The notes under the pieces: model-generated
What the model was told of the DNA's origin: nothing
Database searches by the model: none
The model's input: the letters and a program-made list of their open reading frames with translations, nothing else
Shown: in pieces, positions 20,412-31,463 of the stretch
How the letters are laid out: each line of letters starts with the position of its first letter
Numbering within the stretch: position 1 is the stretch's first letter
Position numbers and translations under genes: made by a program
NCBI GenBank assembly: GCA_029834535.1
Contig: JAQMWT010000004.1
Coordinates: 46,309 to 110,308, forward strand
Direction: 5' to 3'
DNA length: 64,000 nt
DNA from: Chrysophaeum taylorii
Lineage: Eukaryota > Sar > Pelagophyceae > Pelagomonadales > Pelagomonadaceae

Positions 20412-21489
20412 TTAGGTATCTTCTTGGTATGAGTCAGTAGCATGGTGCATACCTAGAAGAGAACGGAGCGTGGTAAAGTCGGCTGCAAGAGGCTTTGTGA
20501 AGCCATCAGCTACATTTAACTTGCCAGGGACATGGTGAACACGAATTTTCTGTAGTGCGACATATTCGCGAATTTCGAACCATCGAGTGGAAAGGGCTTT
20601 GCTACGAGAAGAGCCGTCAGGATTGTTGGAAGTGTGCACAGCTGCAGCATTATCAGACAAAAGAGGTAGGCTTCTGATGAAGCGCATATCCTCGGCAATA
20701 GGATTGTCATCAGCGTCAAAATCGGAAGGAGGGTCAGCTTGCGTATTCATGTGGAATGTCGGATTAACAACAAACGAGAGCTCAAGAAGTAACTTACGGA
20801 GCCAGACTGCTTCGTCAGCGCAGATGCTGAGAGCAATAAGCTCAGCTTCGTGGGTAGAACACGAACCTATGGGTTGTAGTTTGCTTTTCCAGGCGATGAG
20901 GCAGTTGGACAGGTAGAAAACAAAGCCAGTAGTGGACTTTCAGTCTCCCTGTTCAAGTGAAGGAGCATTGTCAGCATCCACCATAGCAACTAGAGGGTCG
21001 AACTTGCCAGCAGTAATGTCTTTGTCCCGGTCGTCGATTATTGTTGACAGGTCAACTCTGTTAGATGAAATGTCGCGTAGATGATTTTCGATAGCATTCC
21101 CTTTAGGGCGAAACCAGAGACGAAGAGCTCGATTGGCAGGTTTGCTGAGGTAACTTAGGAGGTGACAGAGCATTTGGACATGCACATAGGTGGGAGAATG
21201 TATACCTCGGGAACAGCGCCCGAGATGTAGGGAGAAATCGGGGACAAGCAACTTGCATGAAGACCAATTTGCCAAGTAGCGCGGCGAAGTGACCGTGGAT
21301 GTAAATTTCCACGTCGGAAGAAGGGGAGCCTTCTTTATAAGTGAAAGTGGGCGACATAGGATACTTCAGTGGAGTGAGATTTTATAATTTAGGGTGATCG
21401 TTGAATAGTGCTTCTAGTTTGGCTTGGACATCTAACGATATGGAGCCATCCGGCGTTCAGCAGACACGCATTCCCAGAAGAGTATGAGC
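20412..21489 (-). pseudogene. Copia-1 end of reverse transcriptase and RNase H
   Basis: Minus strand: 21357-20940 encodes the reverse transcriptase/RNase H connection (PTYVHVQMLCHLLSYLSKPAN...LRLWF). After about 20940 come the segments SLPLLSDNAAAVHTSNNPDG and finally REYVALQKIRVHHVPGKLNV...GFTKPL (20600-20490), the canonical end of Copia RNase H. Frame changes occur at about 21490, 21100 and 20935. This part follows directly on the 22914-21493 frame. Confidence 0.85.
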
Positions 21490-22930
21490 TGGCTAAAATT
21501 GTTCCACAGAAAAGCGCTCATGTAACGCTTCTTGTAACTCTGTGCGGAGAGTGTCGTCATTTGACACTATAACAATATCGTCCACTGATAAACTGCAGAT
21601 GACGAAGCGAGTGTGTGTGGACGTACGAACATATAAACAAGTATCCGCATGGAGTCGCTTGTATCCAAGACTCCGAAAGAAGCTGTCAATCTCTTTGTTC
21701 CAGAGAGAAGGAGATTGTTTGAGTCCATAGAGGGATTTCAGCAGCCTGGGTAAACGGCGGCCACGGTATTCGTCGTCTTGTGGATCGAGTAGTTTGATAC
21801 CATCCGGGAGCTGGACGAAGACGTGTGCGTCAATGTCGGACTGGACGAACGCGTTGGGCACGTCACTGTGGTAGACCGGTAGGTTTTCGTAAGCCGCGAT
21901 TGCTAAGATGACACGTATAGCAGTCATAGTTGCCATAGGGCTAAACGTCCCAAAGAAATCGGCGCCAAGTGAGGCTAGAAATCCACGCAAGACTAATATG
22001 GCCTTGTGCTTGATGTAATCGCCAGACGCGTTCGTCTTGATATTGAGGACGAGCCGGCTGTCAATTGGACAAGTAGAGGCATCAGGTAGAGATAGCTTAA
22101 AGCAGCCGAAGCGCACTATGTCATGTAGTTCCTTTGCGATGGCCTTGACATCAACTCGTCTGTCTTCAGGGGAAAGGCCCTGAAGACACTCGAGTTTGTA
22201 CTCGTCGATGGATACGTCGGCCTCTTGGACTTTGTGTTCGTTCGGACCTATAGTGGCTGGAGAGCCATAGTTTAACGACGCTTCGGTCGAAGCAGTGTAG
22301 AGGACTTCAGGATATGCGCTAGTGGCACAAGTGGAAGGGGTAGACTGGTCAGGTTCCAAGGCAACCACAAGGAGTGGTTCCTCATGAAGTACCTGGGTGA
22401 TGTACTCGGTAGAGCATGGGAGGTATTCCTCCAGGTCAGACAGTTCGGCGGATGTAGCGCCAAACTCAGATGGCGAGTGATCGATGAGACTGGTGGGTGC
22501 CAGGTAACAGTAGGCGTATTGTAATGGAGAAACACCAAATGCTGAAGCATGTTCCATGAACATAGCGACAAGTGAAGACGGGAGGTGACCACATGGAGTG
22601 TCAGCAGTGATGTGGGTAGAGACTGGGATGCTGGATGCGCATTTGGTTTGCGAGAAAACACCATCCAGTATGGGATAGCGAGACAGAAGGTCGGTACGCA
22701 ATGGAAGGAGGTGTTTGAGCAGCAGAGCCTGTTCCCCCTCTGGGCAGAGAGCAGTCCAGTGGATGCCATCAGAGTTGTGGAGGGCGAAAAGGGTGGGTGA
22801 TTTGAAATCGAGAAAGCGATGTTGAAGGTCCCAGCGGAAGTCAGGGAGTTTGCCACCAGCGGCTTTATAGGCACCAACCGTAGAAGCTTGGAGCCGAGTA
22901 TTGACAGAAGTCATGGAGGGGGCTTTGCGT
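21490..22930 (-). CDS. Copia-1 reverse transcriptase
   Basis: A 473-residue open frame (22914-21493). Residues about 270-470 are Copia reverse transcriptase: RLVLNIKTNASGDYIKHKA, then YHSDVPNAFVQSDIDAHVFV (motif A, Asp near nt 21865), LLKSLYGLKQSPSLWNKEI, and CSLSVDDIVIVSNDD (motif C, SVDD, nt about 21600-21560). An STEASLNYG peptide at about 22270-22250 precedes the domain and looks like the integrase/reverse-transcriptase processing site. The N-terminal 200 residues are the variable linker after integrase. The frame ends at 21493, where the sequence shifts. Confidence 0.88.
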
Positions 22931-23582
22931 TATTTGGGGCGCTTAGTCCCCGGGACAAGTTGAAGGTTGTCTTGAGAGAACAAGTCCTTGTAAGAAGGAA
23001 GAATTGGCGGTGGCGAAATAGTATCGTCGTCAGCAGAAGTAGTGTCGGCAGCATGAGGTGAGGCTGCTGGTGTGGGCTTGGGGGGATGGGGCGGAGTCGG
23101 CGACGGAGCAGGTGCGGGAGGGTGCCCCCTCTCAGTATGAATCCCCCCCTGCAACGCATCATCGGGGTCTTCATCGCGATGAGGGTTAATGTCGAAGGAT
23201 ACTGGCGGAGCATCAGGTGGAGGGGCATGTTCAGGATCCAAGGTGGAGCGGCGAATCATGTAGGTGAAGGTCAGTTTGGAGGTGATGCGAAGCTGGCCAT
23301 TTGCCGGATTAAGGACAACATCAGCCTGATGGTCAACATGAGGAGAGACAAGGGGGTTTTGGAAGTTGGCGCAGCATAGGTAGAGATAGCGTCGCCGAGA
23401 GGGCTCATACTTGTGGTGTTCATGAGGCTCAAGGAGGAGGAAGCACTCGCTGCCAAATATCTTGAGGAAATCATGTTGAGGTGTTGCGAGTTGATTATAC
23501 AGAAACTGTTGAGGGCTGATGATGGCATGGTGAATGCGTTCGAGTGAGGCATTTGGCAAGAGATCGTACGATTGGATGGTGT
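22930..23582 (-). pseudogene. Copia-1 integrase, C-terminal part
   Basis: Minus strand from the GGATC target copy of the nested element: ASLERIHHAIISPQQFLYNQL and FLKIFGSECFLLLEPHEHHKY are the usual end of the Copia integrase core (sPxExL then FGCxxY). A Pro-rich tail with AP/SP repeats follows (23230-23000). It continues the integrase encoded at 33925-34810, which lies 10.3 kb away only because of the nested Copia-2. Confidence 0.82.
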
Positions 23583-23587
23583 GGATC

Positions 23588-23783
23588 TAGAGAACAGTAA
23601 TCACAACTGTGTTGCTCTTCAGCAGAGCGTGAGAACAGTGGTAGTCTGTCCTCGAATCTGTCTCTTAATCGAGGACAGCCGGTGTGAATAACACAGCGTT
23701 TTCTTAAATCAAAAGGTGGCAAAGTTAAGAGAACTAACCCTAGAATAGGGGGTACTAACCCTAATTCGGATTTTCTATCTCTA
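23588..23783 (-). repeat. 3' LTR of left Copia-2
   Basis: 196 bp, TAGAGAACAGTAATCACAAC to TTTTCTATCTCTA. It carries an AACCCTAGAATAGGG-type stretch near its right end, seen in all four LTRs of this family. Three related LTRs lie at 33724, 40600 and 49495. Confidence 0.92.
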
Positions 23784-24680
23784 CGCCCTCACAGATTGAA
23801 CGCGGGGAGCGAAATCTGGATCAAACTAAGCAGGAAGCGTCTTACCATCGACAAGAATGTAGAGAATGTTCTGGACAGAGTCGTACGGTGGAAGAGTAGC
23901 CGAAAGAGTAACTTGATGTGATGGTGGTGAGGATGAAGTGGAGTGAACACCGTAGGCGTCTTTGAACTTGTGAAATAAGTTGCCTGGAATGAGCTTCGAA
24001 AAAAGTTTATGAACTTGTGAAATAAGTTGCGTGGAAGGAGCATCGAAACATGATCAGCGACTTGGTAGAGAGTAGGACACCAGAGAGGTCTAATGGTCGA
24101 ATTAGCTTGGTAGTCACGAAGGCGAAATTCTCGTAAGTTGATATGACGAGAAGGAGCACTGACTTTAGGATGATTAGCGACATGTAGTGCGCTAGCGTTA
24201 TCAATAGGCAATGGGATAGCGTGAGCTTGATCACACGAAAACAGATAGGGGTGAGACGAGAAAAGCTTGTATAACCAGTGACATTCATCAGTGGCTGCGC
24301 TGGCGGCGATGAGTTCAGCTTCCATGGTGCTTTTGCAGTAAGAGTTTGTCGTTTGCTAGACCAAAATACGAGATTGCCAAAGACGAATATACATGCACCA
24401 GGATTGGATCGTAAGCGAGGGTCAGAACGATCAGCAAAGCTTGCATCAGTAAAACAGATAATAGGTGAACGAAGGTGATGCAGTTCAGGATAGCGGGCGA
24501 TCAGATGCTGAATAAAGGGGGTAATAGAGGGGCTGGCGGATGAATAGTCGAGGGAATCATTCGGAGTGCCCTTTAAGTAGCGAAGTAAAACATATAAGTG
24601 CAGAAGGTGTGTTTGGTCGGGATTGTGCATCCCCTTGCAGCATTTGTTGCACAAGGTGGTGATGTCAGGCCGACATGTGA
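23784..24680 (-). pseudogene. Left Copia-2 RNase H
   Basis: Minus strand: frames 24654-24007 and 24325-23789. CFTDASFADRSDPRLRSNPG and FVFGNLVFWSSKRQTLTAK, then MEAELIAASAATDECHW and HINLREFRLRDYQAN, are RNase H of Copia type (DASxA, then ExE). A shift near 24320 splits it. Its end near 23800 is followed by the polypurine tract and the 3' LTR. Confidence 0.88.
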
Positions 24681-25682
24681 CAAATAATTGCTGGTGCCAC
24701 AGTAGAAAGGGAAGTTTTGGCGTAATACGTCTAAGGTAGCAGCCAAGTCGGAGACAAATTTAGTAGAAGGCCTTTGGGCGAGGATGTCCGAATAGGGGAC
24801 GTCTATACTATGTAGGTTGAGCTTATGCGCAGCGAGCATCTTGGTGATCTTCGCTGCTACATTCATAGTGAGATGACCAGCGGAGACATTGTAGTGAACA
24901 TCGATGCCAAGAAAGGATCTGATGTTGTCCTGCCACGTACCTTTGCCATATTCAGTCTCCAGAGCGGTGCGAAGAGACGCAATTTTGGCAGTGTTGGTAC
25001 CAGCGATCAATAGGTCATCGACTGAAACGGATAGTAATACCCATTTGTTGATAGATCGATCCCAATTGATATAGAGGCAAGTGTCGACTTGTGAGTGTTC
25101 GAGCTCATGTTGTCGAAGGAACGAGTCGAGTTTGATGTTCCAAAACGAAGCTGACTGTTTGAGGCCATAGAGAGCCTTGACGAGTCGGAGAGCGAGCTTC
25201 GACTCTGGATGGTTCTTCTGTATCTGCTGGATAAGATTTGGCGCGACACGTATTCCTCGAGGAAAGTCGATCCATACTGGGCGATCGAGTGCCGATTGGA
25301 TGAATGCCTGAGGAATGTCCGCGTGCGCGACCGGGAGCTTGTGCTTCACAGCGATGGCGAGCAGTAGCCGGTTGGTAGCAAGCATTGCGGTTGTGGAGGA
25401 TGTGGCATAAAAGTCAATGCCTGCACGTGCCAAGAAACCTCGGGCGACTAGACGAGCTTTATAGCGGTCCGGAGTGCCGTCAGCAAAATACTTGATCTTC
25501 AGCACGACTTTCGTCGAGATAGACGAACGGTCGGGCGGTAAAGGTTCCAGCTTGAAGACACCGTTGGAGCACAATCCGTCAATTTCTCTGCGAATCGAAG
25601 CGATATGCTTTAACTTATCTTCTTCGCTGAGTCCTTTGAGTTCGACTATCTTTTCGACATCTCCGCGCATCAACACTACCAT
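24573..25682 (-). CDS. Left Copia-2 reverse transcriptase (second, downstream copy)
   Basis: A 369-residue open frame covers the whole catalytic core. KARLVARGFLARAGIDFYAT and AHADIPQAFIQSALDRPVWI (motif A, nt about 25330-25270), LVKALYGLKQSASFWNIKL, LLSVSVDDLLIAGTNT (motif C, SVDD, about 25040-24995) and IRSFLGIDVHYNVSAGHLTM are all intact. The start is artificial: the true upstream part was displaced by the rearrangement at 25683-26645, and the first residues derive from that junction. Confidence 0.88.
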   Translation of the reverse strand: MVVLMRGDVEKIVELKGLSEEDKLKHIASIRREIDGLCSNGVFKLEPLPPDRSSISTKVVLKIKYFADGTPDRYKARLVARGFLARAGIDFYATSSTTAMLATNRLLLAIAVKHKLPVAHADIPQAFIQSALDRPVWIDFPRGIRVAPNLIQQIQKNHPESKLALRLVKALYGLKQSASFWNIKLDSFLRQHELEHSQVDTCLYINWDRSINKWVLLSVSVDDLLIAGTNTAKIASLRTALETEYGKGTWQDNIRSFLGIDVHYNVSAGHLTMNVAAKITKMLAAHKLNLHSIDVPYSDILAQRPSTKFVSDLAATLDVLRQNFPFYCGTSNYLSHVGLTSPPCATNAARGCTIPTKHTFCTYMFYFAT

Positions 25683-26645
25683 CTAGCTTCTCGTCACAGG
25701 CATGCCTTCATGCATGATTCTGGCGAACTCGGACAACTCTTCCTAAGTCAAAGTGATCCGAATCAAAATATTATACAAGAAGTCATGGACTATGATTTGC
25801 AGCACATCGATCACGTCGTGTTGCAGCTCGTGACCGCCGAAGATATTGTCTATCAGCCCGAAAAGATAGATCGATCCCAATTGATATAGAGGCAAGTGTC
25901 GACTTGTGAGTGTTCGAACTCATGTTGTCGAAGGAACGAGTCGAGTTTGATGTTCCAAAACGAAGCTGACTGTCTGAGGCCATAGAGAGCCTTGACGAGT
26001 CGGAGAGCGAGCTTCGACTCTGGATGGTTCTTCTGTATCTGCTGGATAAGATTTGGCGAGACACGTATTCCTCGAGGAAAGTCGATCCATACTGGGCGAT
26101 CGAGTGCCGATTGGATGAATGCCTGAGGAATGTCCGCGTGCGCGACCGGGAGCTTGTGCTTCACAGCGATGGCGAGCAGTAGCCGGTTGGTAGCAAGCAT
26201 TGCGGTTGTGGAGGATGTGGCATAAAAGTCAATGCCTGCACGTGCCAAGAAACCTCGGGCGACTAGACGAGCTTTATAGCGGTCCGGAGTGCCGTCAGCA
26301 AAATACTTGATCTTCAGCTCGAATTTCGTCGAGATAGACGAACGGTCGGGCGGTAAAGGTTCCAGCTTGAAGACACCGTTGGAGCACAATCCGTCGATTT
26401 CTATGCGAATCGAAGCGATATGCTTTAACTTGTCTTCTTCGCTGAGTCCTTTTAGTTCGACAATCTTTTCGGGCTCATAGACAATATCTTCGGCGGTCAC
26501 GAGCTGCAACACGACGTGATCGATGTGCTGCAAATCATAGTCCATGACTTCTTGTATAATATTTTGATTCGGATCACTTTGACTTAGGAAGAGGTGTCCG
26601 AGTTCGCCAGAATCATGCATGAAGGCATGCCTGTGACGAGAAGCT
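25683..26645 (-). other. Duplication-inverted-duplication inside left Copia-2 reverse transcriptase
   Basis: The first half of the reverse transcriptase is present twice in direct orientation, at about 26465-25866 and 25655-25055 and nearly identical. Between them, 25687-25866 is an inverted copy of 26645-26468 (starting GCTTCTCGTCACAGGCATGC). In the right-hand Copia-2 the region corresponding to this junction is missing, so it cannot act as a control. The very high identity says this is recent, or an assembly error. Confidence 0.8.
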
Positions 26646-26731
26646 AGATGGTAGTGTTGATGCGCGGAGATGTCCCACAAAAGAGAGGAACCCATACAAC
26701 AGAATTCTTGGTTCCATTGACGCGCATAGTA
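25853..26731 (-). pseudogene. Left Copia-2 pre-reverse-transcriptase linker and first (truncated) reverse transcriptase copy
   Basis: The frame 26695-25853 encodes SAHQHYHLASRHRHAFMHDS...DPNQNIIQEVMDYDLQHIDH, then the reverse transcriptase up to CLYINWDRSI, and stops at the inverted segment before motif C. It therefore cannot make an enzyme. It continues the frame 28396-26732 after a shift at about 26730. Confidence 0.8.
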
Positions 26732-28840
26732 CTATGCCGGTGACATTTCGTCGTGGCACACATAGTTCTCGAGAACAGAATTGTCGTTATCAGGATGGTC
26801 AACCAACACAGATGAGTGGTATGGCTTCCTGGGGAAGTCAACATACAAGAGTTCTGCGTCGGTTTCTCTCTGCAAATCCAGTGCGGTGCCGCCCATGATA
26901 CCATAGTCTTGTGTGGTAATTGCTAGGAGACATCCTTTCGGGACATCAATAGGCGGCTTAGCATCTCTTCGAATGTTGAGAACAGAGGCGATGCTGGCGG
27001 CGTGGCCCTGGTGCAGAGCGCTGACACTGATGAGGAACATCAATGTGCTGGACATGTTGGCTGTGGCGTGAGCCGTGGGTTGCTCCTGCTGGTATTTCCA
27101 GTTGCGACCATACTCTGAGGCGACAATGCGTCTGGTGAAGAGTTTTCCATCGTCAACACGTTTCACGATATAGAGTTGGTCCATAGGGATGCGAAATCCA
27201 CGTTCGTCATTGAGATCTGCTTTGAGCTTATCGCTCTGGTTGCGATGCACGAGAACTGGAGTAAAACCTGAATCGTCGAGAACAACCTCTAGGCGATCTT
27301 TTCGTTTGGGCATCAGAATGCTACCATCCGGCGGAGGTGGCCGGTCGAGGAACGAAAAATCCTGTTCAGGTGTCGCGTGGCTGACGGGACTTGAATCAGC
27401 AGCGGGAGTTGGATCCGGTTCTTTGTGTTTGTCGTCATCGCTAGGTTTATCACCGTGCTCGTCTTCGTGAGTCTCGCCCTCATTTTTCGATTCCTGTCTA
27501 ACTTCCGGCATTTGCTGTTCGCTTATAGCTGGTAGCGGGTCCTCTTGTCGTGCCTCTGTTGGGATCTGTGCGAGTGCTTTGATCCGTTCGATCTCCTTGT
27601 TACGGTTGACTGGCATGTATGCGTCAACATGAGAGTCGTTAGAGGTGACGATTTTTCCATATCGCCCTTGATGTACAAGCAAGATAGAGCTGTGAACATC
27701 TCGAATAAATCGGTCCGTTCCGGGGAAGTTCGGGAGATAGTTGTTCCTATGAAAGTAAGAGGCGGAGACGCTGGAGGGTTCCAGCTTGTGACTTTGAGGG
27801 TAGACAAAAGTGACAGGTTCGCCAAAGGGGAGAAGCTTCAAGAGCGGTGCCATGGGTGTCATGATACGCCGGGGAACGGTGCACGTCATGTTTGTGCGCG
27901 AGGGCAGTCCATGAGAGCGCTGGTTGTCGGCTTGGATCTTATGCAGGAGAGCAAATGGGTGATAATATTCAGCGGCAATAGACTTTCCTTCGATGCGTAC
28001 ACTGCGAAGGTCGAGGAGACGAACGACGGTGCCTCGGGTGTTTTCCTTGATAATGTTTTCAGCAAAGTTCCGCTGGTGGAGGTGGCGACCAAGGATTTGG
28101 AATTGGAGACCAAGCTGCACCTTGAGGGGGTGGAAAGCTTCGGAGCGAAAAGTTGAGAAGGCATCAGACGATATGATCTTCACATTGACATCGAATTCGA
28201 CTTTAATCACGTTGACCACATAGAGGATGCCGGCCAGAACATCCTGTGCGTCTAATTTCCGTGAAATAGACCCATTTGTGTGCGGAGATAATACACACAA
28301 AGTGCATGATGTAGCGAAATCCGCCGTAGCACTTGCTGATGCTCGGGTATGATACATCCATGTGGAGGTGTTGGCCAGGAGCATAGGCCAGTTCATCCTG
28401 TGACCAGGAATTTTCCTCGTGACTGAAGCTTACATGCGATTGGCAGCGCTTGCATTCACTACAGTCTTGCAGATACCGATCATCACCTGGGCGGAGATTC
28501 GTTACATTAGCGGCAATCGTGCGGCGAAGAAACTCTGGTTGCTGGTGGTGTATGCGGTGCCAGCGAGTGACCAAAAGCACTCTTTTGGCGTGCTGAATGG
28601 TGCCGGCCTTGTGCAAGGGATGCAGAGCAGCAGTCGAAGCGCTGGGGGGGCTGGGTCCCTTGTCGACTCGGATTTTAGCGACGGTTGCCTTGGCAAGAAG
28701 CGTCTCGAGGTTTGTCGATTTGCTTGGGTTGCGGATGGCATGTCGATTTGCTTGGTTTGCGGATGGCAAGAAGCGTCTCGAGGTTTGTCGATTTGCTTGG
28801 TTTGCGGATGGCATCATGGTGAGCATCTGCAACGGCATTG
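26732..28840 (-). CDS. Left Copia-2 integrase core and linker
   Basis: Minus-strand frames 28838-28203 and 28396-26732. The zinc-binding part is TRWHRIHHQQPE...DCSECKRCQSH (about 28580-28430). The core follows with HMDVSYPSISKCYGGFRYI (first Asp), KIISSDAFSTFRSEAF (second Asp, about 28170) and NFAENIIKENTRGTVVRLL (Glu, about 28060). A long linker rich in Glu/Asp/Pro follows (27560-27300). The 554-residue frame has no stop. A frame change at about 28240 splits the core between the first and second Asp. Confidence 0.85.
28690..28815. repeat. Short tandem duplication in left Copia-2
   Basis: The segment encoding AIRKPSKSTNLETLL is present nearly three times on the minus strand (units of about 30-50 bp containing GTCGATTTGCTTGGTTTGCG). 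The right-hand copy has it once, at 44170-44215. This is a local expansion in this copy only. Confidence 0.75.
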
Positions 28841-29880
28841 AAGAGGGAGGTGAAGTTCAGGTCTTCCTCTGCTAAGAGACGACTGGAAATCGCCGAGAAG
28901 AATTCTGCAACCTGGTTGATGTCGCCGGGGCTGGGGGTGCCATGGCGTATCGTGGCCCATTCGACGTGAAGGTTCACGTGGTGGTGCGATCCGTGGAATG
29001 CGAGGACAGCGCTGTACTTTGCCTGCAGCATGTGGTGCGGGACGGCGTTGGCCAGTGCCTTGAACGCGAAGTACGGCGGGTGCTGTTTGAACAGTCGGAG
29101 CAGTTCCGGGTCCGAGTGGTGTCCAAACTTTGCGATTTCGTGGAGGGTCGCGTAGCGGATGTAGTCTGGAGAGATCAGCAGCAAGGCATTGGAGTAGCTC
29201 GTGTTGGTGGGGTACGAGCCAGTGACCGAGTAGCACTTGGTGCTTTTCTGAAGCGTGTCTCCGATGTGGCCGACATAGTCCGCGTAAGTGGGACGTGCTT
29301 TGGACATAATGAGTCCCTTGGGGTCATCGAGAGCAATTCGCCCTTGTGAGTCGATCGCGGCAAAGCCAGGATGCGAACGATTCATATAGTGGACCCAAGT
29401 GGACGGGCGCGAACAGCTGTGAGCGGCGGCCAAGGAGGTGGTGTACGCGATGACCAGAAAGGCGGTGCCCTTGGGAACATCCAGGGAAAAGGAGTGCGTT
29501 GGGGAGAAGACTGCGGGTTAATGGGAACAGTCCAAAGTATGAGGGGGCCTGGAATGTAGTGTGAGGGAGGCGCGCGATAAGTATCCACGTGCGACGGCAG
29601 TAGCGGCGGTGTCGGTGATGGCTCCATCCAAATGGTAGGCACATTGAGACTCGGAGGCATGAAAACAGCGGATGGTGTTCCAAGCGGCGAGAGTGGGGTG
29701 TTGCGACAAATGGTTGTGCAGGAGTGTGAAACCAGGAGGCGGGATATGGACGCCAGTGCGGCGTAGGGGGTGCCGTCGGCATCTAGACCGAGATCCGTGA
29801 AGGGCTTGGTGAGACGTGCGAGCTTTTGGCAGATGCGGGCATTCTCGGAAATCGAGAGTTTCGAGGCGTTGGCGGGCTTG
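28841..29880 (-). pseudogene. Left Copia-2 region between methyltransferase and integrase
   Basis: Minus-strand frames 29433-28675 and parts of 29782-29324 and 29961-29518 match the uninterrupted right-hand copy (45250-44200). They include GYSKARPTYADYVGHIGDTL-like residues, LLLISPDYIRYATLHEIAKF and FNAVADAH. No known domain; highly conserved between the two copies. Frameshifts occur near 29440 and 29750. Confidence 0.7.
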
Positions 29881-30620
29881 TAGGAGTAGGTAGCCTTGTG
29901 CTGGTAGTAGTCCAATGTGGAGCGGGGCACTGTACCACGAAGGGCGGGTTTGGCGATCCATAGATCGTCAGGGATGGTGTGACTGGGGTCCAGGAGAGGA
30001 ACCATGCTCGGAGGCGAGGTTAACCAAGGAGAGGCGGTTTTCTCGAGGTTGTAGCCGGTGAGCGGGTGCCGGGCATACACAGCGAGATAGCGTGTCTTGC
30101 TGATGACGTCACCAAAAGCAGAGGCATTGTAGACGCCGGAGTGGCAGAAGTAGCCAAAGCGCTGATAACCCTTTGCGAGTTGAGCATACTCGTGGTGAGT
30201 TCGGGGGCTGGGAGGTACGTTCTCGACAATGGTATAGGTCGGGAGCGTGCAACGAACGAAGCGGATTTGTTCTTTGACGAAAAGGTCGGCGGTGACTGGA
30301 GTGGCATAACCGTCGTGTTCTTTCATTACACTCAGATGTTGGCAGGGCAATGTGAAAACCGCCAGGTCGAATGTAGGGAGTCGTATTCTGCCGGTTTGGC
30401 GTGCGGCATTGAGTTTCTGAGGTCAGCATAGTGCTGGGCGTGCGGGAAGAGTTGTTGCGCACGGGTGCGTAGGATGTCGTTGATTTCGCAGGTGACCACG
30501 ACAGTAAGGCGTTTGTCGAATCGTTTGCGAAAAGTGTCGAAACCTTCCTGGTGGAGTCCACCTGCAATAATGGCTGTTTTGAGCAGAGGGGTTTGTGATT
30601 GCATAGAGAGGTCTGCTGAG
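29880..30620 (-). CDS. C5-cytosine DNA methyltransferase-like domain of left Copia-2
   Basis: Split by one frameshift (about 30420-30350). The first frame (31261-30332) has KTAIIAGGLHQEGFDTFRKR (motif I), VVVTCEINDILRTRAQQLFP (motif II, with the AdoMet-binding Glu) and HAQHYADLR. The second (30350-29382) starts at PCQHLSVMKEHDG (motif IV, catalytic Cys), then TYTIVENVPPSPRTH (motif VI, ENV intact) and GVYNASAFGDVISKTRYLAVYAR (motif VIII region). It lies directly downstream of the protease. The same domain is uninterrupted in the right-hand copy. Confidence 0.88.
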
Positions 30621-30761
30621 CCATTGAAGGCGTAGTGGACGACAGGATGTTGGAGGTTGAGCAGTTCGTTGAGATACAGAGAATGGGTTTGTAACTTGGC
30701 GAAATCAAGCATGTGCGATTGTGAGCGTGTCTTTGAGACATGCTGTGTGACGTGTGCAATC

Positions 30762-31463
30762 TCATCCTTGAGTGACATTCGTTTTCTTGTGTGGAAACTG
30801 AGAACAGTGGCGAATGTTTGCTTTGGATGGGATGGCAGGGACAACAGGCCGTTTGGTTTGCGAGTGGCGAGTACGACGGCGGTCTTTCCTATAAGTGTTG
30901 CATAATCGTGGGGGTCTGAGGTTGAGGACTTTAGAGGCTCGTAGAGGTAGGGCTCGTGGGGCAGTGGCGGGTCGGTTGATTGTACATGCAGAGCTTTGAG
31001 CTGAGATGTTGCGATAACTTGAAGACCTTGCCTGAATTGCGGGACTACCGTAAATAAGAGATATAAAGCGTAACCGGTTTTGTTTTTTTGTATCCTTTGA
31101 ACATAGACCTGCAGTCTGCAGATACAGCGGTTTAACAACGATGAAGTGGCTGGTGAGGGTGCCTCGTCCCATATGAATGGTGTGTTCGGGAATTCGGCGT
31201 ATGGTCTCGGGGACAAAGTTTTGAATTGTGCGCGTAAAGCAAAAAGATGCGCCACCGTCAATCAGGGAGGATTCGGTGCCGGGTCCATTGCATCCGTGCA
31301 GCGAGTTAGTCTTCTTTGAGGTCTTTTCTGGAGTGTAAGTTGCACAAATAAAATCTGCGACTCTTCGTGAGATAGTTGATGAGGCCGGGAAATTCGTCAT
31401 CTTGAGGTTTGGTGCCCGATGGAGTAAGATGTGTTTGGCGGTACAGGCGTCGTCGGCAACCAT
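30762..31463 (-). CDS. Left Copia-2 aspartic protease
   Basis: Open frame, minus strand. GTESSLIDGGASFCFTRTIQ (about 31280-31225) contains DGGA in place of D(S/T)GA; the Asp and the second Gly are kept. A VKPLYLQTAGLCSKD-type segment follows. The last 100 residues are in a shadow frame: the true product shifts near 31110 into the 31261-30332 frame that leads to the methyltransferase. Confidence 0.78.
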   Translation of the reverse strand: MVADDACTAKHILLHRAPNLKMTNFPASSTISRRVADFICATYTPEKTSKKTNSLHGCNGPGTESSLIDGGASFCFTRTIQNFVPETIRRIPEHTIHMGRGTLTSHFIVVKPLYLQTAGLCSKDTKKQNRLRFISLIYGSPAIQARSSSYRNISAQSSACTINRPATAPRALPLRASKVLNLRPPRLCNTYRKDRRRTRHSQTKRPVVPAIPSKANIRHCSQFPHKKTNVTQG

